A DNA stretch of 64,000 bases from Eudorina sp. 2006-703-Eu-15 (lineage: Eukaryota; Chlorophyta; Chlorophyceae; Chlamydomonadales; Volvocaceae), in assembly GCA_003117195.1 (NCBI GenBank), contig BDSI01000091.1, positions 223,501 through 287,500 of the forward strand, read 5' to 3'. Both the position numbers and the translations under genes were made by a program. This document shows, piece after piece, positions 53,052 through 64,000 of the stretch (the stretch's first letter is position 1; every line of letters begins with the position of its first letter). The notes beneath the pieces are model-generated. The model searched no databases. It had not been told where the DNA came from and saw nothing but the letters and a program-made list of their open reading frames with translations.

Positions 53052-56000
53052 ATGTCAGCAGCAATTCTAAGAGTTCTTTACACGTGCGCACTTCTTAGTT
53101 TAGTTCTTGCGAGCTATAATGAAACAGAGTTGCGGTTGACGTACGGGTCTGTCGAGGACTGGGTGCACTTTAGTCCTCGCGTTGACATCAGGCAAGCGCG
53201 AGTTCCTTTGATGTCCTTCTTACTTTGAGAGCTTATTCACTGATATTATAACAAACCTCGCAATGCAGCCGGCAGTGCCGAAATGGACATCCGCTGCGAA
53301 TCGCCTACTTCACGAGGCACAGCGGTACTTTATGGGACTGGATTGCCGTGGCGAGCCACCTGGGATCACCTTGGACACGAGTGAATCCAGGACTGTGAGT
53401 GCGCCGGCGAAGGGGGTGACACCAGCAGCGGATGGCTACTGCCTGCCCGCAAGGGGGACGCGCCACGGGGAATGGGAATGCTTCACGACGGCTATACTGT
53501 TGTCCACAAACACCTTCCCTCGTGTGGATAATGTCTTTTATAGATTCCTCGCACGAATTGGGATGCCGCACACAAACTGACACGCTGATGGGCAACGTCA
53601 ACAGGTACCAGCCGTACGGAGTCAACGCCTCGGCAGCAAAATCCATCTGGCATGACTTGGGCCACATGATGTGCCACATGGGGGACATACTCGTCTTCAG
53701 CGACACCATCCCTGATGCCCGCCCGGTGATCCAGGGCGGCTGCACGACGCCCATCGTCCTGCAGGTGAGCCGCGGCGCCCAGAGCTGTTACCTCCGTTCC
53801 AGGCAGAGAGCGCCCGCATCCTCTTTTGGGCCGAGGCCCGGTCATGAAGCGAGACCCGGTCATGAAGCGAGACCTGGCCAGTCATGGAATCTTGGAGGCC
53901 GGGATGTATGGGTTCGGGCTGCAGACTGCAGGGCCCACGACCCGACGGGGCCCAACTGCAGGGCCGCGGACGACTTAATCCTTGAGGCCGAAGGCTGCCA
54001 TAACGTCACGCAGCCCGCTCTGTGCGAATAGATGTACCGGCAAGGCCGTGCTTTGTTTTGTGCGCTGGTAAGAGAGCCGCAGATCACCAATGACTGCCTA
54101 TTGGCGGGCGCGTTGATGTATGCGCTCGCCGGCGGTCCCCACCCAAGGACTCACTCGCGGGCTGCGCCAACCTGTTACAACCGCCAGGGCGGCCATCACG
54201 CACTCCCTCTCCCGTTTTGTCTTTAGTACTCTAACCAACAGCCCGCTCCCGACGTGTGTGGGTGTGGGTGTGGGTGTGTCCCATGGGTCGTTCTGCCCGC
54301 GGTCGCTCTGCCAGATCACCAACCGCTTCGACTACGGCATCCACCCGGATGACCAGTCGGCCTACCGCGAGATCATGGCGCAGGCGGCCGCCATGCAGCA
54401 CGTGTGGTGGGTGGTCAACAACCCGTACGAGGTGCTCTTCATCTCGCAGTGAGTGTTCCGGAGGTGGGGTAGGGTGTGTTGATAGAAGAGACCCGAGGGT
54501 GTGTGTTGTGGTTTAGAGGGGGTGGGTGTGTTGATAGAAGAAACCCGATGGGGTAGGTGTGTTGACAGAAGAGACCCGATGGGGTCCGATGTGTCGCGGA
54601 AATCCAGCGTGTTGTCCGCTAGGCACATGCATTGTCGATTGTGCGGTGGCCTGCCGCGACATGTGTTTGTTTGACGGGAAACCCTAGCCCGACCCGGACC
54701 AGTGTCTGTGTGACGCCCGTGACGGCCGTGACGCTGTGCTGGTGGAGGCCACCCTAACTTAACGTGGGGTCCAGGGGTCTGCTCGGCCCCGAAGATCGGG
54801 CTGCTTGGGGGGAGGATGCCTCTAGGGCGTGACAGCCGGACAGCTCAGCTGTTGCCGGGTACTAGGGGCGGTGTGATGGCACGGGGCGTGGGGCGAATTT
54901 CGGGGTTACAGGACAGGGTCGAGGGGGTGGTGGCCTCGTAGGGCGTGCAACGCGGCAAGGTCTGAAGGACAAGCGTGGTGACGTGGCGGTGGCGGTGGCG
55001 TTTCGGCGGGTTGCGGGTTGCGAGCGGCCCGCCCGCTGAGAAGGTCACGTTCGCGTGGGTCCTTGCACAACACCCCGTCCTGACATTCCAACCACCCAAC
55101 GCAGACGAGGCATCAAGATGCCGTTGGACCGGTTGCTGCTGCTGCGGCCCGTGGGCGTGTGCCTGCTGCCGCCGAGCGACCTGGAGCTCCACGACCGGCC
55201 CCGGGTGGCGCTGGTGCAGCCCTCGGGGCACTACCACTTGGAGAACACGGTCCTGGCGCCCTGGATCCGAAACCAGAACCTCTCCGAGTACGTCCGCATG
55301 TACCGCCAACACTACGGCGGGCCCACCGTGCTCGCACACCATCGCGGGGTCATCACGGTGCCGTACCAGGTACGGCAAGTACGACAGCGGTGGATGCATC
55401 GTCGGGCCGGGGGGCGTGGGATCACCGTCCCTGTGCTGCAATCCGGGTGTTGTTTGCGTCGGATTGTTGTCTTGTCAGTTGCATGCGGCACGCATACCGT
55501 GTGCATCGTTTGGGGTTCGGGTGTGTGTGGTTTGTGCCGTTCGGCGGGTGTTCGTCTGTCGCGGCGATTGGGGCGGATGGACTGGTGGTTGAGGTGCTGC
55601 AACAATATGCCATCCCGTACTGTACTGCAGACGTCCGTCATGAAGATGTACGAGGGTCTGACGGCGGGCGCCGTATTCATCATCCCCAGTCCCAACTTCT
55701 TTAAGAAGCTGCTGGAGCAGTACAACAATGACGTCATGGTGTTCTGCTGCCGGTGAGCGGCCGGGTATGCGCGTCGGGGTGGGGCCATGGAGGGGCGTCG
55801 CCAGGGTTGTTGCTGTTGTTGCTGCGTCGACTTGAGTGCCCTGAGCTGCGTCCCTCTGCTACCCCCTTATTGGTGGTGGTGGTAGTGGCGGTGGTGACGA
55901 CGGTGATATGCTGCCCGCCCGGCCCCTTCTGCCCGTTTGCCCTGCCCTCGCCGCTGCCCCCTCCCCTCCAGCGACCTGCTCAAGGACCGGCCCCACGACT

Positions 56001-56526
56001 GGCAGGAGTTCTTCGACTGGTACCACAAGGACTTCATCAGCTCGCACATCCTGTACGACTCATGGGAGGAGCTGTACGTCATCATCAAAGGTGAGTCATG
56101 ATGGCCACGCCCCGAGGTCTTTTACCTTTGGGGCCTCCTCCTGAACGCCAAGCTCCGCGGTGCGGTCCCCTGTGCCGCTGCCGAGATGCCGGAGCCCCCG
56201 CTGCTGCCGCTGCTGCGAAGGGCACTCAGCTGCTGCACCATCCCGTCTTCCTGTGGGGCCACGAACCGCGTGATGTCGCGACGCGGGCTCACCTGTCGCC
56301 GCTGCCCCCTCCCTTGCCCCGCCCTCCCTCCGCAGACCGCGAGCGGTCTCACCGGCTGATCGAGCAGAAGCGGGCCATCGGCATTGAGGCGATGAGGCGC
56401 TCCCGGCAAAACACGCTGGACGGCTACAGCGCCCTCTACCGCTCGCTCAGCCAGCAGGCGTGCGAGGCCGCCGGCACGCCGGATGTGCTGTCCAAGGGGT
56501 ACAAGGGGACACGGGCCTTGGGGTGA
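53052..56526 (+). CDS. Probable secretory-pathway glycosyltransferase, 418 aa
   Basis: Eight exons: 53052-53191, 53269-53394, 53605-53764, 54315-54448, 55105-55369, 55631-55752, 55972-56090, 56336-56526 (TGA); phases 2,2,0,2,0,2,1 are all consistent. ATG at 53052 gives a hydrophobic leader, MSAAILRVLYTCALLSLVLA, either a signal peptide or a Golgi type II anchor. Exon 2 has LRIAYFTRHSGTLWDW, exon 3 DILVFSDTIPDARP, exon 4 ITNRFDYGIHPDD and VWWVVNNPYEVLF, exon 6 MKMYEGLTAGAVFIIPSP, exon 7 a WYHKDF...LYDSWEEL block. The order (N-terminal HSGT-like loop, central VNNP, then a EGLxxG acceptor-site-like motif) resembles GT-B glycosyltransferases; I recall similar algal and oomycete proteins, but no search was possible. 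The first intron appears to use a GC donor (AG then GCAAGC). The first exon is AT-richer than the rest. Confidence 0.65.
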
Positions 56527-57572
56527 GGGAGGGAGGGAGGGAGGGAGGGGTGACAGATGGAGAGGGAGGGGTGAGAGATAGAGGGAGAGAGAGCGAGAAA
56601 GGGAATTGAGGGAGGCGTGCAGGACAAGATGAAAAGACGGGGATAAGGGCACGGGAGGATGAGGGAGGGGGTGTAGCCAGTGGGAGGCAAAGACCCGGGC
56701 TCCTCCCATCGCCTATTCTGTGGACAGCATTGCGCACTGAGAGAGTAAGTGAATGAGTGGGCGTCCGAGAGATTGTGACCGATGGGTGCATGTGTTTTCT
56801 GGGCCAAGCCCAAGTGTGGGTGAGGGTGTGTGTGTGTGTGCGTGTGGCGCCAGCGCCACAGGCGGCCGTGGGCGGGTCTCAGCAGCGGGGGACGGGGGCT
56901 CCAGGGGCTCCCAGGGAGCGAAGAGGGTGTATGTACGGATGTAGGAACGCACGAAAGTACGGAACCCTTCACGTGAGCGATGATCGTGTATGTCAGGGTT
57001 GGGCTGGACGTGTGATCCCCCAAACAGGACAGGACACGGCGCGGTGGACGTGCGCGCGGGCTGGCTCGATCCCAGCGTGGGAATATATGTATGTGTGTGC
57101 GTGTTTAGAGAAGAGACTCGCCCGACCCAAACCAAGGACCGGTGTGTACGTGTATGTGTACGTGTATGTGATGCCGAGCGTCGGAGACGACGAGTTTGGG
57201 TCGGGCCGGGTCGTGGCCCCCCGGGCAAGGCCGGTGGGGCGGCTGTGCTCCAGCCGCGGGGACCATACACAGCTGTGCGTCGTGCACCCGCCGCATAGGG
57301 GCGCACATACACACACGCACATAGGCTGAACCGGCGAGGGAGCGGAGGGTGCTGACGTGATCATACACACCATACCTCTATATGTTGGATATGCGGGGGC
57401 GCGCGATTGGTGGTAATTGCTGCATTGATAAGGACCGTATGCGGCCCCAGGTGGCGATTTCCGGAGTCGCAATATAGCACTAGTGGTTATAGGAGATCTG
57501 ATATGATGCGTGCAGACAGACAGACAGGCAGGCAGACAAGGCAGGCAGACAGGCGTGGGGACTGACTGACAC
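56527..57572. other. 3' flank of glycosyltransferase gene, no gene seen
   Basis: Begins with a (GGGA)n run (56526-56550) and GGGAGAG repeats. Around 57.1 kb there is a GTGTGCGTGTTTAGAGAAGA stretch that resembles the minus strand of an intron near 38.15 kb. No TGTAA signal and no supported exon. Confidence 0.4.
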
Positions 57573-58623
57573 CTAGCGTTTGACGAACCAGTGGCTGACC
57601 CCGGAAGCCGGGTTGCGACTACTGTTGGTTGTGGAGTTGCTGTTTACTTGAACGAACCTGGGATGCCGTCCGGGGAGGGGCGCCTTGCCCTGATCGCCTG
57701 ACCCGTGGGTCGGCGGGAGGTGTGACACGGCATGGGCGATCGACGGCGGCTTGACCAGTCCTCTGCTCACCACACCTCCCGGGGTTGAGGGGATGAGGGC
57801 CCTCGCACTGCAGGCACGCAGGCCGGCAGGTCGTGGCTCATGGGTGGGAGGGCAGCAGGCCGGCAGGGCGAGGGTGCGGACGTGCGGTCCCCAAGTAGGA
57901 AGTCGTGGCCCATGGGTCTTGGGCCGTCCCATGGCTGTCATACCATTCGGCATTCGTGTGATCCAATCGACGGAGGTGCATATTATTTTCTGCCAAGTTG
58001 CCAGGTTTGAGCCTGTGGTGGAACGTTGTGCTCAGTATATGCTGTAGAGCACTCCACCACATACGGCACTTGTTGGTTTGGTATTTATGCGGCACGCCTT
58101 CCTTGTCAGGGCCCTCGAACTCCCGGCAGGGTTCCGCATTTTCGCTCTTCTGATGGGAATTTTAAAGACCGCCTCAGGTGTTATGCCGTGCTCATTGGCT
58201 GTTCGGGGCTGTCACGCTGTGGGGGGCTTAGCTCCTGTTTAGGAAACCACGCAGTCGCCTGTGGCTTCTCGTCTGGGTGGTGGGCGGTCGTACTCGCGGC
58301 GTCGCGGGGGTTGCGCGGTGGTGCGCGCGGGGGCTGAAGTGGGGGATGCCTCTGAAGATGCGTGAGGGCGGGTTGTGCGACCTGTGGCGGCATGGGTCGC
58401 TGGCTGCGCATGTGATGCCATCGTATGGCGTCGAACCGCAGCGCCTGGTTGGTTATGGCAATCACCAGTACGGCACCTGTGCGTACGTGCGTACGACACC
58501 GGTACGACGACACCGCTGGGTCTCCTGCACAGGCTGGCCCCCCCCCAAGCCGAAACCATAACGCGGAGGGCACTCACAAGCTGCGGTTCCGCGCATTTGG
58601 GTCACAAAGATCATGTCCACCAT
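57573..58623 (-). CDS. Possible small gene, unresolved exons
   Basis: Weak evidence for a minus-strand gene. ATG at 58623 opens MVDMIFVTQMRGTAA, ending in a good donor GTGAGT at 58577. A second open stretch 58472-58239 follows the acceptor CCAACCAG. A third, starting after CCCATCAG at 58157, reads KSENAEPCREFEGPDKEG then HKYQTNKCRMWW and runs to about 57838. A fourth frame ends at 57573 (SGVSHWFVKR). The phases of these pieces were not all reconciled, the codon bias is weaker than in neighbouring genes, and no family is recognised. It may be a decayed gene or chance. Confidence 0.25.
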
Positions 58624-59151
58624 TCCGCTCTACTCCCGTCGAGGCAGCGGGCCGCGGCTGCCTGACGGGGCTACCCTAACGAACTGACCCATCCAACACG
58701 TCCCACATCCCTCCGTCGGGCCGCGCTCTGCCTCCCATAAGTCGCTCCGCAGCACCTAGCTATGCGATCTCTCTCTCTCTTTGGGCTAAACCCTAGATGT
58801 TTAGAAACCCAGACACTCTTACCCGTCGACGCGCCCGATCCACCACACACACACCGCACACGACGCTCACGACCAGGGCCCCACACTCACCCCCTCCACC
58901 GGGGCGCGGTGCAACACAGCCGGGGCGAGCCAGCCCACGAGCAAAACTGCCAACCGACACCTGCGTGGCTAACACACTCGAGCCTTGCCTGTACTGAAGG
59001 TTCCCGTGATCTCTGCCTGCTGGTCAGCACGTCTCGGAACCACCGGATCACCCGATCACCTCCCAGCCCTCGCGGCTCCCTCCGCCACCTCCTCAGGTGT
59101 GTGCCGTACTGCCCCTAGGTGTCCCTACACCTCGTCATCCCACCTCGTCCC

Positions 59152-59191
59152 AACACCCGGTCGGGGGCCAGGTCCACCTTGTAACGGTTAC
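59152..59191 (+). repeat. 40-bp dispersed repeat, copy 2
   Basis: Partner of 17530-17569 (35 of 40 positions identical by eye). It lies in the spacer downstream of the OPR gene. Confidence 0.75.
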
Positions 59192-59499
59192 TACCCCGTC
59201 GGAGGGGGGTCGAGAGCGAGGAACCCGCCCGAACCACTCAGGCCTCATCGCGGGGTGAGTCACGGTCCGCGCGTGGGCACAACGAGTGCCGCTGTCCGCC
59301 ACCTCGCCTCCTCGCACCCAGCCGATCAAGGCAGCGCGATTGAGGACACCATCTCGAGGACATTGCTCCGAGAAACGAAGTGAGTCAACGCACGACCTGC
59401 ATGCCGAGCATGCTCATACTCGCACTCCCGCGCTCGCACTCCCGCGCTGTGGTACTTGTACAAGTATCCATACATCAACCAACCAACCTACCTACCTAC

Positions 59500-62400
59500 C
59501 TACCATACCTCCGGCGCATAGGCTGTGATGCCCTCACCGGCCGAGGGTGCGGCGAGGGCGGCAAGGTTCGCAAGCGGACCTCCTCCTTCCACCCCCCGGG
59601 GTCTGGATCTAGATCCGGATCTGGATCCTCCGAGCGTAGCAGTCACAGCCCTCATCCCACCCGGACTGACCTCAGCGCCAGGAGCGGCAGCAGCAGCAGC
59701 ATCTGTCACAGCGGCATCCACCTGCCGCTGGGAGACCCCAGCCCCGGCGCCCCATCGGCCCTCCGCCACTTCCAACCCACGCCCTTCCGCTGCAGCTGCC
59801 GTATGTCCACGTGCTGCCATGCCGTACTCAGCCAGCAAGGCCTCCGCCCAGTGGAGCAGCTCGGGGTCGCCCACCGCCGCCGCCAGCTGCGCCGCCGCGG
59901 CGAGCGCGCGCACACCGGCGGGCGGGGGCCCGCCGCCGCCGCCTTTGCCACTGGCGGCTGCGGCGCCGCCGCCATCCGGCAACGTCCAAGGCACCACTTG
60001 CTTTCCTTCTCCCTCGAGTCCTGCCGATGAAACCCGTTCGAGGTCGGGGACTTCACCGGCGTCGAAGTACTGCATGTCGCCGCCGCCTCCGCCTCCGACG
60101 CCGCCGAGCAGACGCTCCTGCAGCGCCTGCATCAGCCCCCGCAGCCAGGTTCGCGAGGGTCTGACCCGCAGTGCCACCAGTGCCTCCGCCAGCTCCGCAA
60201 GCTGCGGCGCGGACAGCTCCGGTAACGCCCCCGCCAGGCGCGCCGCCAGCGCGCCCACGAACGCCGCGCTGACTGCTAGTCCGCCGCCGTCGCTGCTGCG
60301 GCCGCTGTTGCTGCTGCTTCTGTAGCTGTCCGCCTCCGCGGTGACTGCCGTGATCTGCCCCAAGTCCTGCGGATGCGGCCGAGGGTGCAGGTGCTGGTGC
60401 GCGGGGTGCTGCCGTGAGAGGGATCCCCAGTACGGCGAGGCCAGCAGCGCCAGAAGCTGCAGTACGACGCCTGCCGGCGCGCTGCTCAGCTTGGCGCCCC
60501 TTGCCACCGCCGCCAGGTTCGACAGCCACTGGTGCGGCGGCGTCAGACGGAGGAGCTGCCAGGCGCGGAGGTGCAGCAGCGCCTGGTCCAGGTAGCTGTA
60601 CGGCAGACGGGACTGCGACGCCGCCAGCAGCGCCCGGAGGTGGATCGTCGCCAGCAGCGGCCCCTGCGGGAGTTGTAGCGGCGGCGGCGGCGCCGCCGCC
60701 GCCGCGGTCGCGTGCCGGATGGGCGACTCGAAGCCGCCGGCGGCCTTCCGGGCGGCGACGAGTACGGCAATGCCGTACAAACCCTCAGCGAAGAGCCGCG
60801 CAGAGAGCACCCCGCCGTGCCGCGACGCGTCCGAGACGGATCGCGTGCTGCCGCCGCCGGTGCCGTACACGTCCCCGGCCGCTGACGCCGCCACGATGAC
60901 CTTCAGCAGTCGGTCGACGACGTTCCGACCGGGCCGGTGTCGTAACCGCGCCCACGACGCCGCGACGCGCGCCGCCGCGCGGCCGTCGAGCCGCCCGGCA
61001 TTGATGATGGGCCGCAGGGCAGCCTCATGCTCGTCCAGCCACGTGGGCCCCGGGTAGTACCCGAGGTGTGCAAGCGCCGACAGGGAAAGTACAAGCGCCT
61101 GGGCGCCGCAGGCGCCTAGACGCGACTGTAACGCCAGGCATAGCTGCTGCAGCCAGCGGCCCGGAACGGCGGCCTCTGCCAATGGGACGACGGCGCCATC
61201 GGTCGCGGCGGCGGCAGTCCGACCCGTGGGCCAGTGCGCCACTCCCACCAGCAGCAGCACCAAGTCCTGCACGCTGCCGCGCTGCAGCAGCGGCGCCGCC
61301 GCCGCCAGCAACGCCTGTCGTACTCGCTCCGACGGTGTGTGCCCCATGCGTGCTAGACAGTACGACACGAGTCCTAGGCTCTGACACGTGGCGGCGGGGA
61401 AGGGCGCCGACGCGCCGCGCCGCCGGGCGGCGGAGGGCGCCGCGCAGAGAGTCAGGGCCCCATCCAGCCACTCAGGAGGCGCCGCGATCCCGAGCCGCCA
61501 TAACGCCCACAATATCAAAGACAACGAGTGCGCGTCGGCGTGCCGCGCGGCCGGTCCTTCCCTGCCACTGACCCATGGGTCGATATCCCCACCGTCCGAT
61601 TCCAAGCTGCCGCCGGCGGCATTACCGCAAGGGCCATTGCTGTCCGAGGTCCGACCCGTGGGCCAGGAGTACAGCAGCGCCGCCAGCCATGCTTCCCCGG
61701 GTCTGTACTGCATCGCTGCCACAGCCCACGCCGCCGCCGCCAGGTCCCGCGGCGGGAAGGATCGGAGCCAGGGCACTGACGCCGCCAGGTACCTGTCCAG
61801 CCAAACGTCGTCCGGCCGGTAGCCGAGCTTCGCCAGGGCGTACAACAGCGTGCTGTACGACCGTGGGCTGTGTCCGTACCGACCGGCCCGCCCGTACCGC
61901 TGCTGCTGCTGTGACGAGGTGGGAGAAGCCCCCGACCGCGCAACGCCGTGATTCCCCGGGTGCTGACGACCAGTGTCGTACACTAGATCCAAACCCGTGT
62001 CATTACCCGCCCGCCGGTCGCAGCTGCTAGGCTCCAAGGGTAACCGGCACGCCGCCAGCCCGGCCTCCATCAGGCAGTCCAACAGGTCGCTACGACCGAC
62101 CCGTGGGTCAACCGCCACATCCGGTCCCAGCTTGGCCAGCGACGACGCCATGATCGCCGCACCGGCAGCGTCCAACTCGCCCCGCCGCGCCGCCAGCGCC
62201 ACGGGAGGCGTCAGCGTCGCCGCCAGCAGCTGCCGCACCCGCCGTACTCCGCCGGCGGTCCAGCATTCCGGCAAGCGAATTAGCGCGCTGAAGACAGCCG
62301 TCAGGCTCGGCACGCTCAGAGCCGCGGCGTTGGGAACTGACGGCGACTGCCGCTGTTGCTGGTGGTTGTGATGGTGGTTATGATGGTTGTGGTGCTGCTG

Positions 62401-63203
62401 TGGGTGCCGCGGCGGTTCCCCCAGCAACCCCTCCAGCTCATCCAGGGTACGACAAGCCCGCAGCGAAGCCCGGAACGCGGCTCCAGCCGTTCTGCCTGCC
62501 CGCCGTCCCGGGCCCTCATTGACGTCCATACTGACGTCCGTACTGACGTCCGCACCCACGCCCTCATTCGACCCCTGGGTCGGACCTGCAACCACCTGGC
62601 CGCCCGCCGCAGCCTCGGCTCCCAGTGGCGGGCCGGGTCCCGAGTCGTCGAAGCCGCTGGCGGGCATCGTCGTACCGTCGACGACGGGATCGGCGTCCCA
62701 TCTGCGACCCCAGTTTGGCTGCGCATCCACAGGCCCGGGTCCGGTCCCCCGGGGGGCCAATGAAACAGGATGGGGGATCGGGGAGGGACGCGGGTGGCCG
62801 ACGGCCGCCGGACCGCGCGACTGCCGCAGCCGCTGCGGCTCTCCCTCCAATTGCGGCAGCAACCCCGTTGCCGGCGGGAGCTGCCCTTGCAGCAGCCGCT
62901 GCTGCATGGATGGCGGTGGCGGTGCTGATGGTGGCGGCAGCAGGGTCGTGGCAGGCGGCTGCCCCTGATCCTGTCCCTGTTGCTGTCCCTGTCGAACCCA
63001 CTGGGATTCCGGGACAGATCCCAGTGGCAGCAGAAAGACATCATCATAAGCGTCACCACTGTCTTCGTCCCTGCCGTCGTCGTCCCTGCCGTCGGGGCCC
63101 GTGCCCGGCGCGGGTTGGTGCCCCCCCGGGCTCAGGTCCGTTGGATGAGGGAGCGCGGCTGCGGTCGGGGTGAGCTCGGGGGCACCGGGGCCGCCGTCAC
63201 CCG

Positions 63204-63234
<31 letters not shown>

Positions 63235-63264
63235 GGAAGCGGCACAGCGGGCGGCGGGCGCCAC
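59500..63264 (-). CDS. Octotricopeptide-repeat (OPR) protein, organelle RNA metabolism; 5' end unresolved
   Basis: One very long frame (1254 codons to TAG at 59502-59500). OPR proteins bind specific RNAs in chloroplasts or mitochondria of green algae and act in processing, stability or translation. Degenerate 38-residue repeats with the PPxxW-like core are visible: LLYALAKLGYRPDDVWLDRY (about residue 470), VAAMQYRPGEAWLAALL (510), LILWALWRLGIAAPPEWLD (580), LVSYCLARMGHTPSERVRQA (630), LSALAHLGYYPGPTWLDEH (725), WARLRHRPGRNVVDRLL (765) and ALVALRVRPSRTWLRGLMQA (1020). The N-terminal 280 residues are low complexity (Gln, Pro, Asp, Gly) with a His/Asn/Gln run near 290. The coordinate 63264 is a GTG, not a credible start; a frame rich in Ala/Ser/Pro just upstream is offset by one, so an intron or frameshift may lie near 63.2 kb. 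The end could be spliced, since GAG is followed by GTATGG at 59506. Confidence 0.8.
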
Positions 63265-64000
63265 CCCCCGGGCACAAGGGCGTCGGAGGTGCGGGTGGTG
63301 CCCGCATTGCCACTGGAAGCAGCCGCACCACGAGCAAGAGGCGGGGAGGGGTTGGCTGCGGAGTGCGCAAGTGCAGGGGCCGCGACCAAGGTGGCTCGGG
63401 GGTGCCCTGCCGGTGGGCCCGGGTGTGACCTGCAGGTTTACATCCGCGTAAGATCAAGAAAATAATTAGGTCTGAAGACAGGCGTAAAGTCACCCGGACA
63501 TATGCTTGCAGAAACCGGCGAGGTCAAGTGGAACATGCGCCTTGTTAAACATAGGTATAAAGCAAAGTACGTATATCGACCACGGTGAAGCAAGCCGTTC
63601 AAGGTGGTCATGGGCTCGATTGCCCCTTAACGCTTGCACCTGCCTTTTGTGGTATAGTTTGAAAATATTGATTGCCATTACAATTGCATGAGGCAAACAT
63701 TAACTGCTACTGGACTCGACCCAACCAATGGAAGGCAACCATACGTGATATCCTCATGGCAATCTGTCCGATTGATTAAACTATAGTAAGCCAACATGTA
63801 AAAATGTATAACGATTGATTTCGATGCACCTCACGACTGTGCATGATGAGGACTACTGCAAAGCTGCTCAGCTGCATAAGCACACATGGGAGCGTTTGGA
63901 AAACAGCTCAAAGATCCATAGCATGAAAGTTTACTTGCAAGATATCCAAAGTAATCCATATCCCAGAGTGCCAGAGGCACAACTGTGTCCTGCTCCGAAG
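63265..64000. other. Upstream flank of OPR gene, no complete gene
   Basis: Should contain the true start and promoter of the OPR gene (63265 to about 63450). Beyond this the sequence is markedly AT-richer. Minus-strand TGTAA (plus TTACA) is found near 63674 and could end a gene lying beyond the right edge. No exon supported. Confidence 0.4.

Overview
The window looks like nuclear DNA of a volvocine green alga (Chlamydomonas/Gonium/Volvox group). The evidence is: GC-rich DNA with GC-rich third codon positions; many short exons separated by GC-rich introns; TGTAA polyadenylation signals; long Ala, Gly, Gln and Pro homopolymer tracts in proteins; and families typical of these algae (OPR RNA-binding protein, alga-type sulfotransferase, tandem universal stress protein). 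The species cannot be told from the sequence alone. All gene models were built by hand from reading frames, splice signals and phase continuity.

Layout: 1-3667 (-) sulfotransferase, 3' end off the left edge; 4415-5521 (-) secreted protein of unknown function; 6172-11455 (+) tandem universal stress protein, ten exons including a 21-nt microexon; 15011-23143 (+) fifteen-exon protein with a P-domain-like beta-sandwich and two poly-Gly linkers; 23617-26390 (+) acidic low-complexity protein; 29096-30643 (-) small secreted Pro/Ala-rich protein; 32391-34458 (-) acidic/Lys-rich, probably nuclear protein; 34940-40015 (-) JmjC ribosomal oxygenase (NO66/MINA53 type); 41460-47333 (-) large low-complexity protein; 49115-52276 (+) CDC50/ALIS P4-ATPase beta-subunit; 53052-56526 (+) probable glycosyltransferase; about 57573-58623 (-) doubtful gene; 59500-63264 (-) OPR-type organelle RNA-binding protein, 5' end unresolved.

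The genes do not form an obvious pathway. A loose secretory theme can be seen: sulfotransferase, glycosyltransferase, flippase beta-subunit and several signal-peptide proteins, as expected in an alga that builds a sulfated glycoprotein matrix. Three gene pairs are divergent and may share promoters (4415/6172, 47333/49115 and possibly 30643/none).

Non-coding sequence is rich in repeats: large tetranucleotide arrays, (GT)n tracts, minisatellites inside introns, an intact miniature inverted-repeat element in the CDC50 gene with related termini elsewhere, a second dispersed repeat family, a scattered 12-bp palindrome GACCCGTGGGTC, and a recurrent intronic motif. No prokaryote-style operon, CRISPR array or rRNA/tRNA gene was seen.
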